A model generated the notes under the pieces. It had not been told where the DNA came from and ran no database searches. It saw only the letters and a list, made by a program, of their open reading frames with translations. This document shows, piece after piece, positions 8,613 through 15,773 of a stretch of DNA of 64,000 bases (positions are counted from its first letter, which is position 1; every line of letters begins with the position of its first letter). This DNA is from Temperatibacter marinus (lineage in GTDB: Bacteria > Pseudomonadota > Alphaproteobacteria > Sphingomonadales > Kordiimonadaceae). Both the position numbers and the translations under genes were made by a program. The stretch lies in the NCBI RefSeq assembly GCF_031598375.1, contig NZ_CP123872.1, positions 186,001 through 250,000 of the forward strand. The letters are read 5' to 3'.

Positions 8613-10244
8613 ATGAAAAAGTATGATGCCATCGTTATAGGGGCTGGGCATAACGGCCTCACCAATGCAGCTTTCCTCGCAAAAGCTGGCCTTGATGTCC
8701 TGATGCTCGAGAAAAATGATTATATCGGCGGTGCTGCTGTCAGTCGCAATTTGCACGAAGACTGGGTCTATTCAAACTGTTCTTATGTTTGTTCTCTCTT
8801 TCGGCCGGAAATTTACCGTGCCCTAGACCTAGGGCGTCACGGCCTTCAAATTATCAACATCGGCGGCGGAGCAACATTGATGGAAAATGGCGACTTTCTA
8901 GGAGCCTACGAAGATCATGAAGTATTCCGCCGTGAAATTGCGCGTCATAGTCCAAATGATGTAGATGCTTATGACCGTTTTAATGTGGACATGGCTAAAT
9001 GGTGTCGTTTTATTCGTCCTTTTCTTTTGAGAACGCCTCCAGACCCGACAAGTTTCAGACCCCGCGATATTCAGGAACTAGTTTATTTGGCAAAACAGTT
9101 TTATGGCTTAGGTGAAAAAGATTGTCATGATTTTATGCGATTTTTCACCATCTCTGTAGCAGACTACCTGGATCAATATTTTGAAAGCGATGTTCTAAAA
9201 GCACATATCGCAGGATCGGGGATTATTGGGACTGGACTAGGTCCAAAATCTCCAGGTTCAGCATATGTCATGCTACATCATTATATGGGTGATATGGACG
9301 GCAGTGTAGGATCATGGGGTTTTGCACGTGGTGGAATGGGGTCCATATCAAAAGCTCTTGCGAGCAGTTTTCAGTCTCACGGCGGAGAAATGCGCACGAA
9401 AGCAGGCGTTAATCAGATCCTTGTAAAGAATAATAAAGTTAAGGGCGTCGTCCTAGACAGTGGGGAAGAAATATATGCGGATAAAGTTGTCTCTAACTTG
9501 GATGCGAAACGCACTTTTCTCACTTTGATGGATCCAAAAGATGCCGGTGAAAAAGTTGTTCGTTATGCAGAGAATTTTAAGATAAGAGGCTCTAGCGGAA
9601 AGCTTAACATTGCCCTTGATGGCCCTATCAAATTTGACGCTTTACCAGAAAATAGCCCTTTGGTGAATGGATTTGTCCATGTGACAGACAGTATGGATAG
9701 AATGGAGCGAGCCTACGATGATTGGAAAAACGGATCATGGTCGCGGGATCCTTATCTCGATATGCTTTTACCGACTTTCGCTGATCCTACCATGGCCCCT
9801 CCTGGTAAACACTTCATGAGTGTTTTTGTCCAATATTGCCCCCCTCACCTATTAGATGATCAAGACCAGGAAGTCGAATGGTGTGATAATAAGGTGAGTG
9901 AATTTGGTGACTGTGTCCTCAATCAAATTAGCAAATATTCTTCGAATTTTCGGGATTTGGTTCGCCATGTGGAAGTCCGCACGCCTCGGGAAATCGAAAA
10001 TGAAATCGGCTTAACTCAAGGGAATATTTTTCAGGGGGAATTGACCTTGGACCAGCTCCTCTTCAACCGGCCTTTTCCTGGTTATGCTCAATATCGTGGT
10101 CCTGTCAAAGGCATGTATATGTGTGGTTCTTCAACACACCCAGGCGGAGGGGTGATGGCAGCGCCTGGTGCGAATGCTGCACGAGAAATCCTAAGAGACA
10201 TGAAAGCACAAAATACTGTACCTTTAGATGACGGTGACGATTAA
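8613..10244 (+). CDS. FAD-dependent oxidoreductase, PYROXD2/phytoene desaturase-like (first of two)
   Basis: A 543-residue flavin amine-oxidase/CrtI-fold enzyme. The N-terminal Rossmann motif is IGAGHNGLTNAAFLAKAG (G10-x-G12-xx-G15) followed by E33 for the FAD ribose and GGAAVSR, the pattern of the PYROXD2 group. The C-terminal FAD motif is MYMCGSSTHPGGGVMAAPG near 500-520. No membrane segment is seen, so it is cytoplasmic. It is the first gene of a tight operon of four (gaps of 12, overlap 4, then 18 bases) with a second paralogue, a GcvT-like and a Rieske protein. It probably oxidises an amine or N-heterocycle intermediate. Its two neighbours make carotenoid synthesis unlikely. The substrate is unknown. 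Confidence 0.85.
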   Translation: MKKYDAIVIGAGHNGLTNAAFLAKAGLDVLMLEKNDYIGGAAVSRNLHEDWVYSNCSYVCSLFRPEIYRALDLGRHGLQIINIGGGATLMENGDFLGAYEDHEVFRREIARHSPNDVDAYDRFNVDMAKWCRFIRPFLLRTPPDPTSFRPRDIQELVYLAKQFYGLGEKDCHDFMRFFTISVADYLDQYFESDVLKAHIAGSGIIGTGLGPKSPGSAYVMLHHYMGDMDGSVGSWGFARGGMGSISKALASSFQSHGGEMRTKAGVNQILVKNNKVKGVVLDSGEEIYADKVVSNLDAKRTFLTLMDPKDAGEKVVRYAENFKIRGSSGKLNIALDGPIKFDALPENSPLVNGFVHVTDSMDRMERAYDDWKNGSWSRDPYLDMLLPTFADPTMAPPGKHFMSVFVQYCPPHLLDDQDQEVEWCDNKVSEFGDCVLNQISKYSSNFRDLVRHVEVRTPREIENEIGLTQGNIFQGELTLDQLLFNRPFPGYAQYRGPVKGMYMCGSSTHPGGGVMAAPGANAAREILRDMKAQNTVPLDDGDD

Positions 10245-10256
10245 AAACTGGAATGG

Positions 10257-11822
10257 ATGATGACAGAACAACAAACATATGATGCCATTCTAATTGGCGC
10301 AGGACACAATGGTCTTATCTGCGCGAGCTATTTGGCAAAAGCTGGCAAAAAGGTCCTTGTTCTTGAAGCTCAAGAGCAAGTTGGCGGTGCCGCCAGAAGT
10401 GAAAAATTGAATGGGCAATACACCCTCTCGCCATGTGCTCAATTCCTCGGTCCCTTAGAGCCCAAAATAGAAAAAGATTTTGGTCTTTCGATGAACAAGA
10501 ACCGCACGGTTCACGATAGTCTATTCATGACGGAAAATGCTGATCCAATCTCCATCAGAGATGGAAATCTTTCTGGGGATTTAAGCGCAAAAGACCTAAA
10601 AGAATGGCCAGCCTATCACAAGCAAGTTTGTGAATATGCTTCTGTCTTAAAAGTTTTATTAACTCATGCCCCTATAGATTTATTCAACGCTGATTGGGAA
10701 GATAAAAAAACTGCCTTAAAACTAGGATGGAAACTTAGGTTCGGTCTTGGTAAAGACGGAATGCGTGAATTCCTTCGGATTGCTGGCATGAACATATATG
10801 ATTGGCTTGATGAGCGCTTTGAAAGCCCCGAGTTGAAAGGCGCAATCGCCTTCGATGCCTGTCTTGGTCACTTCGCGGCTCCTCGCTCGATTGGCACCGT
10901 CTATACCTATCTTTACCGACAAGCCACGACTGCGTCAATTGGCACATTGAAGGGGGGAATGAACCGCTTCTTCACTCTGCTTTCAGAGCAATCAAAAAAG
11001 CTTGGTGTTGACATTCAAACAAAGAGTGCTGTGTCTAATGTCATAGTGGAAAAGGCTAAAGCGAAAGGCGTGACTCTTGTGGACGGGCGACAGTTCTTCG
11101 CGCCAGTGATCATCTCCAACGCGGACCCAAAGACGACCGTATTGGATATTGTGGGACCGCGTCATTTTGAGGCTGACTTTGTCAAGGGAATTGATAACAT
11201 CAGAATGCAAGGCACTACAGCGAAATTACACCTTCTTTTGGAAAATTGCCCTGACTTTAACGGGCTAGATCAGTCATCCTTAACCAACAGACTGGTCCTA
11301 ACAGATACGATCCGGAATGTAGAAAGAGCCTTTGATCCTATTAAATATGGGTCAATAGCAAAAAAGCCATTAATGGAAGTCCATATACCAACTTTAAGTG
11401 ACCCTTCTCTAGCGCCCAAAGGGCATCATATCTTAAGTGCTACCATTTCTTATGTTCCCTATAAGCTGAAAGGGGGATGGCATGCAGAGGCAAAAATGAA
11501 TCTTCGAAAAGCATGCATCGACCATCTGGCCCTCTACGCCCCAGACATTCATCGCTCAATAATTCATGCAGAGCTATATACGCCTGTTGATATTGAGAAA
11601 AAATTCGGCTTAAAAGGAGGGCACTGGCATCACGGAGAGATGGCTTTGGATCAACTCATGATGATGCGCCCCACTCCAGGTGCAGCTCAATATAGCCTTC
11701 CTCTTGATGGTCTATATCTTTGTGGAGCAGGCGCACATCCTGGCGGTAGCATCACAGGATTGCCTGGAAAATTAGCCGCAGAAGTGGTTCTATCAGACCT
11801 TTCAAAAGGAGAGTTGTCATGA
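10257..11822 (+). CDS. FAD-dependent oxidoreductase, PYROXD2-like (second of two)
   Basis: A 521-residue paralogue of the preceding gene. The FAD motif is IGAGHNGLICASYLAKAG (G14-x-G16-xx-G19), followed by E37 and GGAARS. The C-terminal motif is LYLCGAGAHPGGSITGLPG. The two proteins align over their whole length but are clearly diverged, so this is an old duplication and they may form a heteromeric enzyme or catalyse successive steps. Two ATG codons (10257, 10260) are possible starts. The stop overlaps the next start by four bases (ATGA), indicating translational coupling to the GcvT-like gene. Confidence 0.85.
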   Translation: MMTEQQTYDAILIGAGHNGLICASYLAKAGKKVLVLEAQEQVGGAARSEKLNGQYTLSPCAQFLGPLEPKIEKDFGLSMNKNRTVHDSLFMTENADPISIRDGNLSGDLSAKDLKEWPAYHKQVCEYASVLKVLLTHAPIDLFNADWEDKKTALKLGWKLRFGLGKDGMREFLRIAGMNIYDWLDERFESPELKGAIAFDACLGHFAAPRSIGTVYTYLYRQATTASIGTLKGGMNRFFTLLSEQSKKLGVDIQTKSAVSNVIVEKAKAKGVTLVDGRQFFAPVIISNADPKTTVLDIVGPRHFEADFVKGIDNIRMQGTTAKLHLLLENCPDFNGLDQSSLTNRLVLTDTIRNVERAFDPIKYGSIAKKPLMEVHIPTLSDPSLAPKGHHILSATISYVPYKLKGGWHAEAKMNLRKACIDHLALYAPDIHRSIIHAELYTPVDIEKKFGLKGGHWHHGEMALDQLMMMRPTPGAAQYSLPLDGLYLCGAGAHPGGSITGLPGKLAAEVVLSDLSKGELS

Positions 11823-13024
11823 CCCTTCCCGTCTCAAAAAATCATTATAAAGAAGGTGCCCGCAAAACCCCTTTTTATGACCGACAAAAAGAATGGGATC
11901 GTGTGAACAAATGGCACCGTTGGGCTGATTATACAGTCCCTGATTATCTTGAAAGTGTCTCCAAAGAATATTTTTCCATACGCAATAGTGCGAGCCTCTT
12001 TGACCTCACACCAATGGCAAAATATTCCATTAAAGGGCCTGATGCTCTTGACTTCTTAAACCGCATGATGGTCCGGGATATGACTAAGATTAAAACAGGG
12101 CGGGTTGCTTATTCTGTCTGGTGTGATGATCAAGGACAGGTAATAGACGATGGAACTATTTTTCGGTTTGCTGAAGATCACTATCTCCTTTGTGCTCAAG
12201 AGAGGCAACTAGAAGTATTAAAGCGAAATGCAATTGGTTTTGATGTCACTTTTCAAGAAGAAACCGATGCAATTGCCGCCCTTGCCTTTCAAGGACCTGT
12301 CACTTGTCGAATTCTTAAAAATATGGGCCTTGCTGATATCGAAACATTAAAACCCTTTGATCTAAGGTTCTTCGATTTTGGCGGTGAACAGTTGATGATT
12401 AGCAGAACAGGCTATACTGGTGAACTTGGTTATGAAATGATGATTACGCCGCAGAAAGCCCTTGCCCTTTGGGATGCCATCATGACAGCCGGTAAAGACT
12501 ATACCGTCCGCCCAATAGGCACAGATGCGCTAGAAATTGCCCGTGTTGAAGCAGGCTTTCTTATGGCAGGCGTTGACTTTGCATGTGCCCATGAGACAAT
12601 CCGTCCTGGCCATACGCGCAGCCCCTATGAGTTAGATCTTGGTTGGCTTGTGAACCTAGATAAAGAAGCTGTCTTCAATGGCCGTAGAGCCTTGATGAGA
12701 GAGAAAAAAGAAGGCAGTCGATATAGATTTGTCAAACTTGATGTTGAGGGCAATAAAACCGCGTGCAACGCCTATCTCTTTGACAAGCTGGATGGCAAAA
12801 CAATCGGCGCCGTGAGCAGTACAACTTGGGGACCAAGCGCGAAAAAGAATATTGCTTTTGGGTATGTAGACATGCCTTACGGCAAGGCTGGAGACACCAT
12901 TTGGGCGGAAATTTTTTATCAAAAAGAGCTAAAGTGGAACCGCGTTTGGGCCAAATGTGAAGTCGTGGACAAACCTTTTTGGGATCCCGCGCGACGGCGC
13001 CAAACACCTCCTGCAGATTGGTGA
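11819..13024 (+). CDS. GcvT-fold aminomethyltransferase/demethylase family protein
   Basis: A 401-residue protein with the folate-binding GcvT fold: the RTGYTGELGYE block (196-206), GTDALEIARVEAGF at about 238-251, the D110-D111 pair at the position of the conserved folate-contacting Asp, and a C-terminal barrel domain ending in YFDMPYGKAG-like sequence. Relatives act as glycine cleavage T protein, as the dimethylsulfoniopropionate demethylase DmdA, or as O-demethylases. No gcvH or gcvP is nearby, so a role as canonical GcvT is unlikely. The ribosome site AAAGGAGAG overlaps the upstream gene. In this operon it probably transfers a methyl or C1 group from the substrate to tetrahydrofolate. Which methylated compound is used cannot be read from the sequence. 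Confidence 0.85.
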   Translation: MTLPVSKNHYKEGARKTPFYDRQKEWDRVNKWHRWADYTVPDYLESVSKEYFSIRNSASLFDLTPMAKYSIKGPDALDFLNRMMVRDMTKIKTGRVAYSVWCDDQGQVIDDGTIFRFAEDHYLLCAQERQLEVLKRNAIGFDVTFQEETDAIAALAFQGPVTCRILKNMGLADIETLKPFDLRFFDFGGEQLMISRTGYTGELGYEMMITPQKALALWDAIMTAGKDYTVRPIGTDALEIARVEAGFLMAGVDFACAHETIRPGHTRSPYELDLGWLVNLDKEAVFNGRRALMREKKEGSRYRFVKLDVEGNKTACNAYLFDKLDGKTIGAVSSTTWGPSAKKNIAFGYVDMPYGKAGDTIWAEIFYQKELKWNRVWAKCEVVDKPFWDPARRRQTPPADW

Positions 13025-13042
13025 GGAAACAAAGAGTATAAA

Positions 13043-14275
13043 ATGAAGGTCCAGGAAAAACGAGCATCAATGGGGGATTATGCGTCTCGTCCCCGCAGGG
13101 CAGATGGCAGCCAACCTGGCTGGTCACTACCCCGTCGTGCCTATAAAGACCCTGCGATCTATGAACAAGAAAAAGAAGCAATATTTTACAATAGTTGGAT
13201 CTTTGCAGGTCATGTGAATGACATCCCAGGGGTGGGCGATTATTTTCTTTATACCCTTCTTGACGAAACAGCCATCATTGTCCGTAGCAGCGAAAATGTC
13301 ATTGAAGCCTTTTACAATGTTTGCCGGCACAGAGGGTCAATTCTCTGCAAAGAAAGTAAGGGTTCAGTAAAAGGATTCACCTGTCCCTATCATGCCTGGA
13401 CTTACAAGCTTGACGGCAAGCTCATGACAAAACGGAGCATGGGGCAAGACTTTTCCCCTGAAGATTTTTCGCTTCATCCCTGTGCAATTGAAATCATTGA
13501 TGGCCTTATATTTGTTAATTTCAGTCCCACACCCAACAAGCTAGACCGTGCTAGAGAGGAATTAAAAGGCCCTCTCACACTCTTTGACTTTGAAGCAACA
13601 AAAGTCGCAGTTCATCGGAGCTATCCTATCGCAGCGAATTGGAAAGTAACGCTAGAAAATTATCAAGAATGTTACCACTGTACTCCGTCGCACCCTGAAT
13701 ATGCCCAGATGCATACACTGACTGTTCCTGAGCATCAGTTCGACAACTATCAACAACCCATGTTAGACAAAATGGCAGCTTGTGGTTTGAAACACTATGA
13801 AATTGATCAGCAATGGGATCACCAAGAAACTGGGCAAGAGCAATATGGCTACTCGCGTTATGCACTCTTTGAAACTCATCAAACTGGCAGCCAGAGCGGA
13901 GAGCCCATAGCCCCTCTTCTCGGCTCCTTAAAAGGTTTTGACCATGGTGCCTCAGATTTAAATATCGGTCCCTTTACCTATTTCCTTATCTATAATGATC
14001 ATGCTGTAATTTACGTTTTTACACCAACGGGACCTGACACTAGTCAATGTGATATTTACTGGTTAGTTCGGTCAGATGCGGAAGAAGGCTTTGATTACAA
14101 AATCGATGAGCTTACATGGCTCTGGCATGAAACTACCTTGGCCGACGAGCGTATTATTGTAGATAATCAGAAGGGGATTAACAGCCGCCTCTATAAACCA
14201 GGCCCGCTTTCTAAAATGGAATATTTAGTGGATCGTTTTTCTCATTGGTATCTGGATCAACTCCATAAAGATTAG
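13043..14275 (+). CDS. Rieske non-haem iron oxygenase, alpha subunit (GbcA/carnitine oxygenase-like)
   Basis: A 410-residue oxygenase. The Rieske [2Fe-2S] site is CRH (C94, H96) and CPYH (C114, H117). The mononuclear iron site is ENYQECYHCTPSHPEY with ligands H212 and H217, and an acidic third ligand expected in the C-terminal part. The NYQECYHC form is typical of the group acting on quaternary amines (glycine betaine, stachydrine, carnitine), where the enzyme removes a methyl as formaldehyde. That specificity is inferred. No reductase gene is adjacent, so electrons must come from a partner elsewhere. It is last in the four-gene operon; an AT-only stem (14282-14300) follows the stop. Confidence 0.85.
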   Translation: MKVQEKRASMGDYASRPRRADGSQPGWSLPRRAYKDPAIYEQEKEAIFYNSWIFAGHVNDIPGVGDYFLYTLLDETAIIVRSSENVIEAFYNVCRHRGSILCKESKGSVKGFTCPYHAWTYKLDGKLMTKRSMGQDFSPEDFSLHPCAIEIIDGLIFVNFSPTPNKLDRAREELKGPLTLFDFEATKVAVHRSYPIAANWKVTLENYQECYHCTPSHPEYAQMHTLTVPEHQFDNYQQPMLDKMAACGLKHYEIDQQWDHQETGQEQYGYSRYALFETHQTGSQSGEPIAPLLGSLKGFDHGASDLNIGPFTYFLIYNDHAVIYVFTPTGPDTSQCDIYWLVRSDAEEGFDYKIDELTWLWHETTLADERIIVDNQKGINSRLYKPGPLSKMEYLVDRFSHWYLDQLHKD

Positions 14276-14407
14276 GAAATATTTTTTCGTGTGCGAAAAA
14301 TTCATTTCACTCATTGACGCATATCATGGGCCTGCCGTATTGGGCCTTTTATAAGGTGCAGCATACAACTGTGCTCGCACTACACTCGTGCCACAATAAA
14401 AAGCGCT

Positions 14408-14449
14408 GACAAAATTAGGGACAAAATTAGGGACAAAATTGGGGACAAG
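14408..14449 (+). repeat. 12-bp tandem repeat carrying the ribosome-binding site
   Basis: GACAAAATTAGG occurs twice in tandem, a third time as GACAAAATTGGG, then a partial GACAAG. The last unit provides GGGGA about seven bases before the ATG at 14453, so copies of a ribosome-site-like unit are stacked upstream. Copy-number slippage would shift the distance between promoter and start in 12-bp steps. Confidence 0.75.
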
Positions 14450-14452
14450 CAG

Positions 14453-15655
14453 ATGAAACTATTACAATCATTGGCTCTTGCATTGACGTGTATAACGCTA
14501 CCTGTAGGCGGAGTTGAGACAAATGACCACACCATTTCAGGGCAACTCGGGGGGTTTTATGACTTCAAACTCATTCATACGGACGGCGGCAAAGCAGATC
14601 CCAAAGAAATGTCCATAGCGAATGCAGCTGAAAAATTGAAGGACTATGATGTGATTTTCTTCGGAGAAAACCACAGACATCCAGGTAATCATCTAGCCCA
14701 AGCTCTGCTGTTCGAAGCCCTCTATCGTCAAAACCAAAATCTCACCCTCTCTATGGAACAGTTTAACCGTGACAAGCAGCCTGTTGTCGACGCTTACTTA
14801 AAGGGGGAAATTGGTGAATGGACTCTGAGAACAAAAGGAGAGGCTTGGGATAATTATTTAACCAGCTACAGGCCGTTGGTCGAATTCGCTAAAGAAAATA
14901 AATTACCGGTGATCGCTGCTGAAGTCCCAATTCCCATAGTTGTCTGTGTAGGCAAGGAAGGGCTTGAAATTCTTGATACACTCCCACAACCAGATCGCGG
15001 CTGGGCAGCTAAGACCCTTAACCTACAAACGGGGAGCGCTTATTTTAATAAATACATGAAATTCGCAATGGGCAGCAGCACCCACGGTAAACCCAAACAC
15101 GGGAAGACGAGCCACGGAAAGATGGACCAAGGAGAAAAAAGCTCCAGTTCTGCAGTAGTTCATACACCACGAAAGCCTCATTCTACAGGATCATCACAGG
15201 CGAACTCCAAAACTCCCCGCAAGGCTAAAATAGGGAGCAAGGCTAAAATAGGTGGCAAGGCAAAATCTGCTTTTACTCGGGTAATGAATAGTTATGCAGG
15301 TCAAGTCTTAAGAGATGACACAATGGCAGAAAGTATTGCTCTGCACTTAAAAGAGAATGAGGGTAGACAAGTGATGCATCTGGATGGTGCCTTTCATTCT
15401 GATGACTTCATGGGCACGGTGGAACGGTTAAAACTTAGGATGCCTGAGCTTAAAATAGCAGTGATCGCCCCAAAGCAAATGAAAGATAAGATGTCTCTTA
15501 CTCTAAACGAAAATGATGTAAAAGCTGGCACATTCATCCTCATGATCAACAGCACACCAAAAGGGACTTTAAAACCAGAGAATGAAAAAGCTTTTGTGAG
15601 CAGTGTCATAGCAAAAAGAAAGTCAAACCAGTGCCCTTATGGCAAGACAGACTAA
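14453..15655 (+). CDS. ChaN-like (haem-binding uptake/TIKI-fold) exported protein with basic insertion
   Basis: Residues 1-23 form a signal peptide. The core matches the ChaN/DUF399 family: DYDVIFFGENHRHPGNHLAQ (64-83) with E72, H74 and H80, then LSMEQFNRD, the conserved acid-aromatic block, and a C-terminal AFHSDDF segment with the late conserved His. ChaN proteins are small iron-regulated lipoproteins that bind haem. At 400 residues this one is longer, because about 80 residues of low-complexity Lys/His/Gly/Ser sequence (about 203-283, with HGKPKHGK-type units) are inserted before the last third. The signal peptide shows no lipobox Cys. It stands alone; no haem transporter is adjacent. Confidence 0.75.
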   Translation: MKLLQSLALALTCITLPVGGVETNDHTISGQLGGFYDFKLIHTDGGKADPKEMSIANAAEKLKDYDVIFFGENHRHPGNHLAQALLFEALYRQNQNLTLSMEQFNRDKQPVVDAYLKGEIGEWTLRTKGEAWDNYLTSYRPLVEFAKENKLPVIAAEVPIPIVVCVGKEGLEILDTLPQPDRGWAAKTLNLQTGSAYFNKYMKFAMGSSTHGKPKHGKTSHGKMDQGEKSSSSAVVHTPRKPHSTGSSQANSKTPRKAKIGSKAKIGGKAKSAFTRVMNSYAGQVLRDDTMAESIALHLKENEGRQVMHLDGAFHSDDFMGTVERLKLRMPELKIAVIAPKQMKDKMSLTLNENDVKAGTFILMINSTPKGTLKPENEKAFVSSVIAKRKSNQCPYGKTD

Positions 15656-15672
15656 GAGACCCAAGAATCATT

Positions 15673-15698
15673 GAGAGGCATTGAAAAGATTGCCTCTC
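15673..15698. terminator. Hairpin between the convergent ChaN and M50-HlyD genes
   Basis: GAGAGGCA and TGCCTCTC form a perfect 8-bp stem with a 10-base loop, placed after the ChaN stop and after the end of the leftward export operon. No clear T-run follows on either strand, so termination is likely but not certain. Confidence 0.45.
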
Positions 15699-15773
15699 TG
15701 TATCCATTTTCAAGAACAGCGAGATCCTAGTCAGTTTAGATTTCCTTTGAACTTTCTTTGTCAAAAGAAGCCA

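Noticed and set aside
8613-11822. Calling the two flavoproteins phytoene desaturases (carotenoid pathway)
   Set aside because: The GHNGL motif and neighbours fit the PYROXD2 group; no crtB, crtE or other carotenoid genes.
11819-13024. Calling the GcvT-fold gene gcvT of the glycine cleavage system
   Set aside because: No gcvH or gcvP nearby and the operon partners are oxidases and a Rieske enzyme; family-level call kept instead.
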